A stretch of DNA of 64,000 bases from Amycolatopsis acidiphila (GCF_021391495.1 NZ_CP090063.1:1984001-2048000), one strand, 5' to 3'; positions 8,407 through 17,160 are shown, counted from the stretch's first letter. The notes: a model not told the origin generated them from the letters alone. Made by a program: numbers and translations.

Positions 8407-9425
8407 TGCGCGCGTTCGTGGTGACCGCGCCGGGCGAAGCGGGCGTGTACGAGGTCGAGCCACCGGGCCCAGCGCCGGGCGAGGTTGTCGTCGACGTCGA
8501 GCGGGTCGGGCTTTGTGGCACAGACGTCGAGTTCTTCACCGGCGAGATGCAGTACCTCCACGACGGGCACGCTCGTTTCCCGATGCGGCTCGGGCACGAG
8601 TGGGCCGGCACGGTGAGTGCCGTGGGCGAGGGCGTCGATCCGGCCTGGCTCGGCCGCCGCGTCACCGGCGACACGATGCTCGGCTGCGGGCGGTGCCGCC
8701 GCTGCCGCGCCGGTTACCAGCACGTGTGCGAGTTCCGGGCCGAGATCGGGATCCGCGGTGGACGGCCGGGCGCCCTGGCCGAGCAGCTGCCCGTGCCGGT
8801 CACCGCGCTGCACGCCCTGCCGGAGGCCGTCGATGTCGTCCGAGGCGCCCTGGTCGAGCCCGGCGGCAACGCGCTGCGTGCCGTGCAGGGCGCGAACCTG
8901 CGGCCCGGCGACCGGCTGCTCGTGCTCGGACCAGGCACGATCGGCTTGCTCGCGGCGATGTTCGCCCGGGCCGCCGGGGCCGAGGTGCACCTGCTGGGCC
9001 TGCCGGGCTCGGCGGACTTCGTGCGCGCACTCGGTTTCGAGCACGCCTGGACCGAGGAGTCGTTGCCACAGCTGCCGTTCGACGCCGTCATCGACGCGTC
9101 GAACGCGGCGGCACTGCCCGCGAAAGCACTCGAGCTGGTCGAGCCCGGCAAGCGTGTTGTCTACATAGGACTCGCCGGGAACCCGAGCCCGATCGACACC
9201 CGGACGCTCGCACTGAAGGACGTGACGGCTGTCGGCGTGCTCAGCGCGTCGCCCGGGCTCTCGGGTGCGATCGAGCGCTACGCGCGTGGCGCTGTCGACC
9301 CACGACCACTCGTCGCCGCGACCGTCGGTCTCGGCGAGGTCGCCTCGGTGCTGGCGGGCCGGCGGTCGGGGCCGGGACCGAAGATCCACGTCGACCCCCG
9401 GGAAACCCTGTGGCGGCAGGCGTGA
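8406..9425 (+). CDS. zinc-dependent medium-chain alcohol dehydrogenase
   Basis: A 339-residue MDR-type dehydrogenase. The catalytic zinc ligands are in GLCGTDVEFF and LGHEWAG, the structural zinc loop is GCGRCRRCRAGYQHVC, and the cofactor site is LVLGPGTIGLLAA near residue 180. The DVEFF variant resembles threonine/sorbitol/glucose dehydrogenases more than ethanol dehydrogenase. It is fused by start-stop overlap to the preceding Gfo/Idh gene, which suggests a two-step polyol or sugar oxidation. The exact substrate cannot be read from sequence. Confidence 0.85.
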   Translation: MRAFVVTAPGEAGVYEVEPPGPAPGEVVVDVERVGLCGTDVEFFTGEMQYLHDGHARFPMRLGHEWAGTVSAVGEGVDPAWLGRRVTGDTMLGCGRCRRCRAGYQHVCEFRAEIGIRGGRPGALAEQLPVPVTALHALPEAVDVVRGALVEPGGNALRAVQGANLRPGDRLLVLGPGTIGLLAAMFARAAGAEVHLLGLPGSADFVRALGFEHAWTEESLPQLPFDAVIDASNAAALPAKALELVEPGKRVVYIGLAGNPSPIDTRTLALKDVTAVGVLSASPGLSGAIERYARGAVDPRPLVAATVGLGEVASVLAGRRSGPGPKIHVDPRETLWRQA

Positions 9426-9479
9426 TCGTGCTAGTTTCGCAGCCGACCTTGCGAGCGGGGACGAGCTGCGGGAAGAACG

Positions 9480-10496
9480 ATGGCCAAGCGCATTGTGATC
9501 TGCTGTGACGGCACCTGGAACACCCTGAGGCAACCCGCGACGACCAATGTGGTCAAGCTCGCGCAGGCGATCGCGAAACAGGACGATCAACTGGTCTTCT
9601 ACCACGAGGGCGTCGGCACGCGGCCGCACGAGCGCCTGCTCGGCGGGGCGTTCGGCTTCGGCCTGTCCCGCAATGTCCGTTCGGCGTACCGGTTTCTGGC
9701 CGAGCACTACGAGCCGGGTGACGAGCTGTTCTTCTTCGGGTTCAGCCGCGGCGCCTACACCGCCCGCAGCACGGTCGGTTTCGTCCGCAACTGCGGAATC
9801 CTGCGCCGCGACGAGCTCGACCGGGTCGACGAGGCCTACCAGCTCTACCGCGACCGCGACCCGAGCACGCATCCCACACAGAGCAGGTCGGCGCGCTTCC
9901 GCGAGGCCTACGCGTGCGAGGACGTGACGCCGGTCCGGTTCATCGGCGTGTGGGACACCGTGGGCGCGCTGGGCATCCCGCTCAGCGGGCTGCGGCTGAT
10001 CAACCTCATCAACCGGCGCTGGCAGTTCCACGACACGAAGCTGACCAGCACCGTCGCCGCGGCCTTCCAGGCGCTCGCGATCGACGAGCGGCGCGGGCCG
10101 TTCCGCCCCGCGGTCTGGGCGCCGGACGCGGCGGTGCACCAGGAACGCGAACAGGTGTGGTTCGCCGGGTGCCACTCCGATGTCGGCGGCGGCTACCCGG
10201 AGCCGACACTGGCCCACATCACGTTGCTGTGGATGGTGGAACGGGCGCAGCGGGCCGGGCTGGTGTTCGAGCCGCACGCGGTCGCCCCGCTCGGTCCCGA
10301 TGCCGCGCTCGCCCCGGCGCACGATTCGCGGACGTTCTTCTACAAGCTGCTGCGGCCCTACGTCCGGCAGCTGGGCGTGACCGACGAGGCGCACGAGTTC
10401 GCGTCGTTCAAGGCCGTGGAGCGCACGAAGCTCGACCCGTCGTACGCGCCGCAGAACCTGCTCGACTACCTGCGGGACAGGCCACAGTATCGCTAG
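9480..10496 (+). CDS. DUF2235 alpha/beta hydrolase (Tle1-like phospholipase fold)
   Basis: A 338-residue DUF2235 protein. It opens with the family hallmark RIVICCDGTWNTL, has the nucleophile elbow GFSRGAYTAR at about residue 92, an Asp in FIGVWDTVGALG and the His region GCHSDVGGGYPE. DUF2235 proteins are serine hydrolases; some in proteobacteria are type VI phospholipase effectors, but no secretion signal or partner is seen here, so a cytoplasmic esterase is more likely. It stands alone, with AACGATG at the start and a weak Shine-Dalgarno site. Confidence 0.88.
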   Translation: MAKRIVICCDGTWNTLRQPATTNVVKLAQAIAKQDDQLVFYHEGVGTRPHERLLGGAFGFGLSRNVRSAYRFLAEHYEPGDELFFFGFSRGAYTARSTVGFVRNCGILRRDELDRVDEAYQLYRDRDPSTHPTQSRSARFREAYACEDVTPVRFIGVWDTVGALGIPLSGLRLINLINRRWQFHDTKLTSTVAAAFQALAIDERRGPFRPAVWAPDAAVHQEREQVWFAGCHSDVGGGYPEPTLAHITLLWMVERAQRAGLVFEPHAVAPLGPDAALAPAHDSRTFFYKLLRPYVRQLGVTDEAHEFASFKAVERTKLDPSYAPQNLLDYLRDRPQYR

Positions 10497-10521
10497 TCGT
10501 CCGCGAAGTACTCTCGTGCGC

Positions 10522-11271
10522 ATGGCGGTGACTTCCGAGGTGCGCGAACGCATCCTGATCGTGCGGATCGAGCGCGAAGAGAAACGCAATGCGATCGACG
10601 TCGAGACCGCGCTGGGTATCGACGAGGCGCTCAACCGGCTCGACGACGACCCGGAGCTGTGGGTCGGGGTCCTCACCGGCACGCGCACGGTGTTCTCGGC
10701 AGGCACCGACCTGAAGAACGGCATGGACGCGCGCACCGAGCGCGGCGGTGAGTACGGCATCATCCGGCGCAAGCGGGTCAAGCCGCTCGTCGCCGCCGTG
10801 GAAGGGGTCGCGTTCGGCGGCGGGTTCGAGATCGCGCTCGCGTGCGATCTCGTCGTGGCGTCCCGCAGCGCGCGGTTCGCCCTGCCGGAAAGCCTGCGTG
10901 GACTGGTCGCCACGAGCGGGGCGCTGTTCCGGGTGATCCGGGCGCTGCCGTTGCACCTGGCCAAGGAGCTGCTGATCACCGGAGCCGAGCTCAACGCCGA
11001 GCGTGCTCACCAGTTCGGGTTCGTCAACCGGGTGACCGAAGCGGGGCAGGCGCTGGAGGGCGCGCTCGCGGTCGCCGAGGAGATCTGCGCGTCGTCCCCG
11101 GTCTCGGTGCGCACGACGCTGGCGGCGATCGCCGCGCAGCTGGAGGAGCAGGACCGCAAGGGCTGGGCGGAGACGGCCCGGGCGCAGGAGACGGTCCGCG
11201 CCTCCGCCGATATGCAGGAGGGCATCAACGCCTTCTTCGAACGCCGTCCGCCGCGCTGGCAGGGGCGCTGA
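10522..11271 (+). CDS. enoyl-CoA hydratase/isomerase (crotonase family)
   Basis: A 249-residue crotonase-fold protein. The oxyanion-hole segments are FSAGTDLKNGMDAR at about residue 60 and GVAFGGGFEIALACDLVVAS near residue 100, followed by ALPESLRGLVATSGALFR where the second catalytic residue of hydratases is normally Glu (ALPE here). The C-terminal helix ends INAFFERRPPRW, typical of the family. The start is ATG 10522 or GTG 10516; neither has a clear ribosome site. It follows DUF2235 by 25 bp. Whether it is a hydratase or an isomerase is not certain. Confidence 0.88.
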   Translation: MAVTSEVRERILIVRIEREEKRNAIDVETALGIDEALNRLDDDPELWVGVLTGTRTVFSAGTDLKNGMDARTERGGEYGIIRRKRVKPLVAAVEGVAFGGGFEIALACDLVVASRSARFALPESLRGLVATSGALFRVIRALPLHLAKELLITGAELNAERAHQFGFVNRVTEAGQALEGALAVAEEICASSPVSVRTTLAAIAAQLEEQDRKGWAETARAQETVRASADMQEGINAFFERRPPRWQGR

Positions 11272-11294
11272 CGGCGTCCGCCCACGATCGGGAC

Positions 11295-11547
11295 ATGGCA
11301 GGGAAGCAGCAGCTCAGGGCGGTGATGGCTCGAGCTCGCCTGCCGCCGCCCTTCGATCTGTCCGTCGGACGCGGCCCGTGCCGTCGGCGGCGAGACATCG
11401 CGCGACCTCATGGAGCCCGCCCGCGAGGTCGCGCGCGAGCTGGCGCGGGCCGGCGAAGTCGAGATCACCCAGCGCGGTCAGGTCCTCGACCCGGACGCCC
11501 CATGGCGGGGTCCGATCCGAATGCGGTTGCGCGGGTTACTCGACTGA
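11295..11547 (+). pseudogene. frameshifted DUF3253 gene
   Basis: The first 11 codons from ATG 11295 give MAGKQQLRAVM. After one extra G at 11328 the +1 frame continues as LELACRRPSICPSDAARAVG and on to ITQRGQVLDPDAPWRGPIRMRL and a stop at 11547. Joined, this is a full-length ~83-residue DUF3253 (wHTH-like) protein. In neither single frame is a complete product possible, as the downstream frame has no start codon until late. So either a recent 1-bp insertion or a sequencing error. Its stop overlaps the next gene's operator. Confidence 0.75.
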
Positions 11548-11562
11548 GTTAATTTCAACTCA
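11545..11562. promoter_or_regulatory. palindromic operator at TetR start
   Basis: TGAGTT (11545-11550) and AACTCA (11557-11562) form a perfect inverted repeat with a 6-base centre. It ends on the A of the TetR start codon, where a bound repressor would block initiation. Probably autoregulatory; inferred from position only. Confidence 0.5.
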
Positions 11563-12188
11563 TGCAAGTACAGGTGGATCTCCAGCCGGAGCTGGGACTG
11601 AGTGTCACCGAGGCGGCGCGCCGGGCGCAGATCGTCTCCGCGACCATCGCCACGATCGCCGAACTGGGCTACCGCAAGGCGACGTTCGCCCGGATCAGGG
11701 AGCGGGCGGGGCTGAGCAGCACGCGGATCATCGGTTACCACTTCGGCACGAAGGCGGGGCTGATGCAGGCGGTGGTGACCTCGGTGCTGGGGATCAAGGA
11801 GAAGTTCCTCGTGGAGCGGGCCGCCGGCACCGCGGACCGGGCCGAGATGCTGCGGGCGCACATCGAGACCGAGGTCGCGTTCCTGCGGGACTGCCCGGAG
11901 TGCGTCCGGGTGCTGCGCGAGGTCGCCGCGAACGCCGACGACCCCGACGGCTGGCCGGTGGCAGGGCCGATGCTCAAGGACTTCCAGGCGGGGCAGTTCG
12001 AGCGGTTGCTGCGGCAGGGGCAGCAGGAGGGCGTGTTCGGCACGTTCTCCCCGGCGGTCATGGCCCGCACGATCGCGCACGCGATCGACGGCGCGGCCGA
12101 GGCGTTCGCGGCGGATCCGTCGCTGGACCTGGACGCGTACGCGAGCGAGCTGGTGGAGACCTTCGAGCGCGCCACTGCCCGACGGTGA
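11562..12188 (+). CDS. TetR-family transcriptional regulator
   Basis: A 208-residue TetR regulator. The helix-turn-helix is visible at about residues 25-70 (ATIAELGYRKATFARIRERAGLSSTRIIGYHF), and the ligand-binding domain follows with the dimer-type C-terminus. There is no ribosome binding site before ATG 11562, so the mRNA is probably leaderless. A palindrome overlaps the start. The next gene, a medium-chain dehydrogenase on the same strand 150 bp on, is a possible target, but it has its own direct-repeat element. Confidence 0.88.
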   Translation: MQVQVDLQPELGLSVTEAARRAQIVSATIATIAELGYRKATFARIRERAGLSSTRIIGYHFGTKAGLMQAVVTSVLGIKEKFLVERAAGTADRAEMLRAHIETEVAFLRDCPECVRVLREVAANADDPDGWPVAGPMLKDFQAGQFERLLRQGQQEGVFGTFSPAVMARTIAHAIDGAAEAFAADPSLDLDAYASELVETFERATARR

Positions 12189-12286
12189 CCGGAGGTGGGC
12201 GACCTTCGAGCGGACCGTGGATGGCATCGTCCACAGTGGTCGAACAGGGACCGAGGTCGTGCTCGCGACCTGCATGCTTTCCCGGC

Positions 12287-12317
12287 GGTAACCAGGCGGC
12301 CTTGCGGGTAACCAGGC
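12287..12317. promoter_or_regulatory. direct repeat before dehydrogenase gene
   Basis: GGTAACCAGGC occurs at 12287-12297 and again at 12307-12317, exactly 20 bp apart, i.e. two helical turns. It ends 22 bp before ATG 12340, so a bound factor would cover the promoter region. The binding protein is unknown; the adjacent TetR is one candidate, though TetR sites are normally inverted. Confidence 0.45.
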
Positions 12318-12339
12318 CCCCGGACGTAGCGTCGTCGCC

Positions 12340-13341
12340 ATGAGCACACGTACTTCTGCTGTGGGAGCGTTCCGGAGCCTGCCGATCGACGAGCCGGACG
12401 CGCTCGTCGACGTGGAGATCGAGATCGGCGACCCCGGCCCGCACGACCTGCTGGTCGAGGTCCACGCGGTCTCGGTCAACCCCGTGGACGTCAAGGTGCG
12501 CGCGGGGTTCGGCGAGTCGAGCGAGCCGAAGGTCCTCGGTTTCGACGCGGCCGGTGTGGTGCGTGCGGTCGGTGCCGAGGTGCGCGAGTTCTCGCCCGGC
12601 GACGAGGTCTACTACGCCGGCTCCGTCGACCGCACCGGCAGCAACGCCGGGCTGCAGCTGGTCGACTCGCGGATCGTCGGCCGCAAACCGGCCGGCCTGG
12701 ACTTCGCCGAGGCGGCGGCGCTTCCGCTGACCACGATCACCGCCTGGGAGACGTTGTTCGACCACTTCCGCCTCGGCCGCGACGCCACCGGCACGCTGCT
12801 GGTGGTCTCGGCGGCCGGTGGTGTCGGTTCGATGGTGTCCCAGCTGGCGTCCCGGCTGACGAACCTGGAGATCGTCGGGACGGCGTCGCGCCCGGAGTCC
12901 GCCGCGTGGGCGAAGGCGATGGGCGCCGCGCACATCGCCGACCACCACGACCTCGTGACGGAGGTGCGCAAGGTGGCGCCGGACGGGGTGCAGTACGTCT
13001 TTTCGCCGGTGTCGGGCAAGAACGTCGAGGCCTACGCGGAGCTGCTGACGCCGCGGGGCGAGATCGTCGCGATCGACGAGCCGGAAGGTATGGACCTGTT
13101 GCCGCTCAAGCCGAAAAGCCTGACGTGGCACTGGGAGCTGATGTTCACCAGGCCGCTGTACGAGCCGGAGAGCACCGCCCAGCGGGATCTGCTGAACGAG
13201 GTGAGCGGCCTGGTCGACCGCGGCGTGTTGCGCACCACTCTCACCACGCGCCTGCGCGGCCTCAACGCCGACACCCTCCGCACGGCGCACCGGATGGTGG
13301 AACAGGGCGACATGATCGGGAAGGTCGTCGTGGAGCGCTAG
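12340..13341 (+). CDS. zinc-binding-type MDR dehydrogenase (quinone oxidoreductase-like)
   Basis: A 333-residue medium-chain dehydrogenase of the zinc-binding alcohol dehydrogenase/ZADH1 type. It has the SVNPVDVKVRAGF motif near residue 45, no catalytic zinc Cys-His pattern, and the NADPH-binding VVSAAGGVGSMVSQLASRL at about residue 152. Such proteins reduce quinones or activated alkenes with NADPH. The gene ends 4 bp into the convergent sirtuin gene. Expression may be controlled through the direct repeat upstream. Confidence 0.85.
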   Translation: MSTRTSAVGAFRSLPIDEPDALVDVEIEIGDPGPHDLLVEVHAVSVNPVDVKVRAGFGESSEPKVLGFDAAGVVRAVGAEVREFSPGDEVYYAGSVDRTGSNAGLQLVDSRIVGRKPAGLDFAEAAALPLTTITAWETLFDHFRLGRDATGTLLVVSAAGGVGSMVSQLASRLTNLEIVGTASRPESAAWAKAMGAAHIADHHDLVTEVRKVAPDGVQYVFSPVSGKNVEAYAELLTPRGEIVAIDEPEGMDLLPLKPKSLTWHWELMFTRPLYEPESTAQRDLLNEVSGLVDRGVLRTTLTTRLRGLNADTLRTAHRMVEQGDMIGKVVVER

Positions 13342-14225
13342 GCGACCGGACAGCCCAGCCGCACGGTCAGCTCGGTCAGCGCCTGACCGAGCGGCAGGTC
13401 CACCCGCACGGACGCATGCGTGTCGCCGCGGGTCCGGCCCTTGTTGACGATCAGCACCGGCTTTCCCGACTTCGCCGCATGGCGGACGAAGCGCAGGCCC
13501 GACATGACTGTCAACGACGAGCCCAGGACCAGCAGTGCGCTCGCCTCGTCGACCGCGTGGTAGCACTGCTCGACCCGCGCCGCCGGCACGTTCTCGCCGA
13601 AGAAGACCACGTCCGGCTTCAGCACGCCGGACCCGCACGCGACACAGGACACCAGCCGGAACTCGCGCACGACGTCGTCGGCCAGATCGACGTCGCCGTC
13701 CGGGTTGATCTGCGTGGACGAGGCGGCGAACGCCGGGTTCGCGGCGCGCAGCCGGCGGTCGAGGAACTCGCGGGCGCTCATCCGGCGGCAGTCCAGGCAC
13801 ACCACCCTGTCCAGGCTGCCGTGCAGCTCGACCACCTCGCGCGCACCCGCCGACTGGTGCAGCCCGTCGACGTTCTGCGTGATCACGCCGGACAGGTGGC
13901 CCGCCGCCTGCAACGCGGCGACCGCCCGGTGCCCGGCGTTCGGCCGGGCGCGCGCGATGTTCCGCCACCCGAGGTGGCTGCGGGCCCAGTACCGGCGCCG
14001 GCCCTCCTCGCTGCCGACGAACTCCTGGTACGTCATCGGCGTGTGCCGCCGCAGGCTGCCTTCGGCGCCGCGGTAGTCCGGGATGCCGGATTCGGTGGAC
14101 AGGCCCGCCCCGCTCAGGACCACGACGCCGCCCTGCCCGACGGCGTGCACGACCTCGCTCAGATCGGTCGTCCGTGGCGCGGGCTCGCCGGTAGGTGTCC
14201 AGGTCAGGGTCGGTTTCGTCCGCAC
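13338..14225 (-). CDS. NAD-dependent protein deacylase, Sir2 family
   Basis: A 295-residue sirtuin starting at GTG 14225. NAD-binding motifs GAGLSTESGIPDYRG at about residue 40 and TQNVDGLHQSAG at about 115, the catalytic His in VELHGS, and the zinc Cys pairs CLDC and CVACG are all present, so it should be active. Sirtuins remove acyl groups from lysines and use NAD. The GNAT gene at 6.3 kb is not obviously connected. It is transcribed convergently with the dehydrogenase and divergently from a very small gene. Confidence 0.92.
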   Translation of the reverse strand: MRTKPTLTWTPTGEPAPRTTDLSEVVHAVGQGGVVVLSGAGLSTESGIPDYRGAEGSLRRHTPMTYQEFVGSEEGRRRYWARSHLGWRNIARARPNAGHRAVAALQAAGHLSGVITQNVDGLHQSAGAREVVELHGSLDRVVCLDCRRMSAREFLDRRLRAANPAFAASSTQINPDGDVDLADDVVREFRLVSCVACGSGVLKPDVVFFGENVPAARVEQCYHAVDEASALLVLGSSLTVMSGLRFVRHAAKSGKPVLIVNKGRTRGDTHASVRVDLPLGQALTELTVRLGCPVA

Positions 14226-14419
14226 CGGACCAGCTTACGGGCTCAGCCGGGCAGAACATTCTTGGAGAAGACGCCGTACCCGCGATCAGGCTGGCCGGCA
14301 GCCTGGGCGCGCCACCCCTTGCCTGGTCCGTGAAACCCGCAGGTGAGACCTCTCACGAGAGCCGCACTGTGGATCTTGTTCACCGTGCGCGCCGCGGAGT
14401 TTGGGGTGACAATTCCGGC

Positions 14420-14566
14420 ATGGCAGTTGGGGAGAGGTCAGCGCAGGAGCCGACGCCCGTCTTCGACGCGGTGCTGGCGAGCGTGCAGGCGGCTGTGCAG
14501 GGTCAGGCACAGCCCGAGACCGAGGGGCAGAACACGAGCCAGGCCGAGGTTCCGGCCGTCGTCTGA
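14420..14566 (+). CDS. possible 48-residue hypothetical protein
   Basis: ATG 14420 opens a 48-codon frame with a predicted helix (PVFDAVLASVQAAVQ) and a Gln/Glu-rich tail. Its stop lies 3 bp from the stop of the convergent HxlR gene, and the region upstream is otherwise empty, which favours a real gene, but no clear ribosome binding site is present. No homology recognised. Apart from this, the 340 bp between the sirtuin and HxlR genes holds nothing I can name. Confidence 0.4.
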   Translation: MAVGERSAQEPTPVFDAVLASVQAAVQGQAQPETEGQNTSQAEVPAVV

Positions 14567-14568
14567 GC

Positions 14569-14889
14569 TCAGACGAGGCGGAGCCTGTCCAGGTTCGACT
14601 CGACCCAGGACCGCAGCGCGCCCAGTGGCTCGCTGACGCCGCACCCGGGCTCGGTCAACGCGTACTCGACGTGCAGGGGCACCTCGGGGTAGACCGTGCG
14701 GTCCACGAAACCGTGGTCCTCCAGCCGGCGCAGCGTCTGGGTGAACACCTTGGGGCTCACGCCCTGCAGCCTGCGCTGCAACTCGCCGAAGCGGTGCGGG
14801 CCGTCCTCCAGTGCGCCGATCACGAGCGCCGACCACTTGTTCGCCAGCAGGTCGAGGATCTCGCGGCACGTAAGTGCCCTTTCGGACAC
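14569..14889 (-). CDS. HxlR-family winged-helix regulator
   Basis: A 106-residue HxlR protein: LTCREILDLLANKWSALVIG is the N-terminal segment with the conserved Cys, followed by GPHRFGELQRRLQGVSPKVF and the wing region FVDRTVYPEVPLHVEY. GTG 14889 is chosen as start because it gives the normal family length; the longer ATG 14967 would run into the divergent P450 gene. HxlR proteins often respond to electrophiles or aldehydes. The shared 43-bp divergent promoter region suggests it controls the P450. Confidence 0.85.
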   Translation of the reverse strand: MSERALTCREILDLLANKWSALVIGALEDGPHRFGELQRRLQGVSPKVFTQTLRRLEDHGFVDRTVYPEVPLHVEYALTEPGCGVSEPLGALRSWVESNLDRLRLV

Positions 14890-14932
14890 TGTTGTGCCCG
14901 GTACCGCTCGTTCACCGCTATCTTCGGAAGGC

Positions 14933-16129
14933 GTGGCGGATCCGACGGACACCGTGCGTATGCCCAAGGGGTTCTTCCAGAACCCGTACGAGACCTACGA
15001 CCTGCTCCGCACGGCCGGTCCGGTCCGGCGCGTCTCCTTCGTGAACTGGGTCGACGGGTGGCTGGTCACCCGGCACGCCGACGCGCGGCGCCTGCTGGAC
15101 GACCGGCGGCTGCTGAAGAACCGGGCCGGGGTGGCCGACCTGATGCCGCCGCACGCGGCCGGGGCGTACGCCTCGCCGCTGTTCGACCACATGCTCAACT
15201 CCGACCCGCCCGACCACACCCGGCTGCGCAAGCTGGTGACCAAGGCGTTCACCGCACGGGCGGTGGCGCGGCTGCGGCCGCGGATCGAGGAGATCGCCGA
15301 CGCGCTCCTCGACGTCGTCCCGGCGGGCGAGACGGTCGATCTGCTGGACGGGTTCGCGTTCCCGTTGCCGATCATCGTCATCTGCGAGCTGCTCGGCGTG
15401 CCCGCGGCCGACCGCGACCAGTTCCGCCAGTGGTCGCGGCCGCTGGTCGCCGCGGCCTCGCTCGCGGAACTGGCCGAGTCGACCGGCGGACTGAGCGCGT
15501 ACCTGCGGAAGCTGATCGCCGAGAAGCGGGCCGCGCCGACGCAGGACGTGCTGTCGGACCTGGTGCACGTGTCCGACGACGGCGACCGGCTCTCGCCGGA
15601 CGAGCTGCTCAACATGGCGGTGCTGTTGCTGGTGGCCGGGTTCGAGACCACGGTCAACCTGATCGGCAACAGCGTGCTCGCGCTGCTGCGCAATCCCGGT
15701 CAGCTCAAGGCGCTGCGGGCCGACCCGTCGCTGGTTCCCGGCGCGGTCGAGGAGTTCCTGCGGTACGAGGGACCGGTGCACTTCGCGACGATGCGCTACA
15801 CCGCCGAACCGGTCGAGGCCGGCGGCGTCGAGATCCCGGCGGGCGAGTTCGTGCTGATCTCGCTGCTGGCCGCCAACCGCGACCCGGAGAAGTTCCCCGA
15901 CCCCGACCGGCTGGACGTCACCCGCCCCGCGGCCGGGCACGTCGCGTTCGGGCACGGCATCCACTACTGCCTCGGCGCCCCGCTGGCCCGGCTGGAGGGC
16001 GCGATCGCGCTCGGCCGCCTGCTCGACCGGTTCGGCGAGATCGAGCTCGCGGCCGAGCCCGCGGACCTGCGCTGGCGGGGAAGCGTGCTCGTGCACGGGC
16101 TGCACCGGCTGCCGGTGCGGATGTCCTGA
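14933..16129 (+). CDS. cytochrome P450 (CYP107-like)
   Basis: A 398-residue soluble bacterial P450 from GTG 14933 with GGAAG upstream. The I-helix is LLLVAGFETTVNLIGNS, where the usual acid-Thr pair reads E-T; the K-helix ExxR is EEFLRY; the heme loop is FGHGIHYCLGAPLARLEG with the axial Cys. These are complete, so it should bind heme. No ferredoxin or reductase gene is adjacent, so electron partners come from elsewhere. The divergent HxlR gene is the likely regulator. Substrate unknown. Confidence 0.92.
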   Translation: MADPTDTVRMPKGFFQNPYETYDLLRTAGPVRRVSFVNWVDGWLVTRHADARRLLDDRRLLKNRAGVADLMPPHAAGAYASPLFDHMLNSDPPDHTRLRKLVTKAFTARAVARLRPRIEEIADALLDVVPAGETVDLLDGFAFPLPIIVICELLGVPAADRDQFRQWSRPLVAAASLAELAESTGGLSAYLRKLIAEKRAAPTQDVLSDLVHVSDDGDRLSPDELLNMAVLLLVAGFETTVNLIGNSVLALLRNPGQLKALRADPSLVPGAVEEFLRYEGPVHFATMRYTAEPVEAGGVEIPAGEFVLISLLAANRDPEKFPDPDRLDVTRPAAGHVAFGHGIHYCLGAPLARLEGAIALGRLLDRFGEIELAAEPADLRWRGSVLVHGLHRLPVRMS

Positions 16130-16132
16130 CGG

Positions 16133-16786
16133 TCAGCGGAACGCGTCGGCGTTGCGGGCCGCCCAGCGCGCGAAAGTGTTCGGCGCCCGCTGGAGGATCC
16201 GTTCGACGTCGGGACTCACACGCTGTTCGTCCGGGGTGGGGTCGCCGAGGATGTCGAGCGTGCCGTCGGCGATGGGCGCCGGCATGAACTCCAGCATGCG
16301 GGTACGGGCTTCCTCGCGGGTCAGCTCGGTGAACCCGACCGGTGAGCTCGTAGGTCCGGCCGCCGTGGTCGGCAGAGCGCAGGACGACGGCCGCCACCGC
16401 GGCGATGTCGGCCGGGTCGACGATCGGGATCGCCACGGCACCGAACGGTGCGCGCAGTGCCCGCCGGGTGCGGACCTGTTCGGCCCACTGGAAGGCGTTG
16501 CTGTGAAAGCCTCCCGGGCATAGCACTGTCCACACGAGACCGGGCTGGCGGACGGTGTGTTCGAACGCCGCTCGTCTTGGCGACGTCGAGGAGTTCGTCC
16601 GGCTCTCCGGGCACAGCGAGGAGGAACAGTGCTTCGCTGCCTTCGAGGGCGGGCCGAAGGGGTTTCGGGGTTCGTGAGGTCGTGGCCCGTGCGGCGGGTG
16701 GTGGTGGCGACCTCCTCACCGGCTTCGGGAAGTGCTCGGACGAGGGCGCTGCCGACGTTCCCGGTCGCTCCGGTGACGGTGATCAT
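16133..16786 (-). pseudogene. NmrA-type NAD(P)H-binding protein (QorB-like), multiply frameshifted
   Basis: The start (MITVTGATGNVGSALVRAL) and the end (PNTFARWAARNADAFR) are in one frame. The middle is in two others: LRPALEGSEALFLLAVPGEP and then VWTVLCPGGFHSNAFQW with IVDPADIAAVAAVVL. Between AKTSGV and the WTVLCPGG segment the usual strand and Ser-rich loop seem lost, so a deletion is likely too. At least three frame changes in 650 bp mean it is dead rather than misread. It lies divergent to an HxlR gene, the normal qorB/qorR-type arrangement, and that gene is also broken. Confidence 0.8.
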
Positions 16787-16810
16787 GAGGGGCTCCTTGC
16801 GTTCTGGTCG

Positions 16811-17160
16811 GTGCCGGGAACGCTAGGAGCGAGCTGCCCCGCGCGGACCGTGCTCGACCACGTGACGAGCCGGTGGGGCGTTGGGTGCTGATGGCGGTGC
16901 GGGGCAGGGAGCTGCGGTTCTTCGAGCTGCGCGGAAGCATCGAAGGGATCAGCGAGAAGATGCTGTCGCAGACGCTGCGGACCCTGGTGCGCGACGGCCT
17001 CGTGTGGCGGCGGGTCGAGCACTCGACGCCGCCGCGGGTGAGCTACGGGCTGACGCCGCTGGGCCAGGGAACGAGCGGTCCGCTGGCTGAGCTGTTCGAG
17101 GTCATCCGGGGCCACGCTTACGACATCCAGGCGACCCAGGCGGCTTTCGACGCTTCGTGA
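16811..17160 (+). pseudogene. HxlR-family regulator, frameshifted near N-terminus
   Basis: From GTG 16811 one frame reads SCPARTVLDHVTSRWGV and stops at 16891. The rest of the family pattern (WVLMAVRGRELRFFELRGS, then ISEKMLSQTLRTLVRDGLV) continues in another frame to 17160. The two overlap near 16875, so a single 1-bp shift splits the gene. An internal GTG at 16873 could give a 95-residue protein lacking the first helix and the conserved Cys. The paired divergent NmrA gene is also broken. Confidence 0.72.

Noticed and set aside
6778..8463. A long N-terminal extension of the GNAT gene (730-residue frame)
   Set aside because: It would cover the VOC gene region and the antisense of the Gfo/Idh gene; only the last 168 residues have a recognisable fold and a proper start.
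14933..16129. P450 as part of a secondary-metabolite cluster
   Set aside because: No PKS, NRPS, terpene synthase or tailoring set nearby; the only linked gene is an HxlR regulator.
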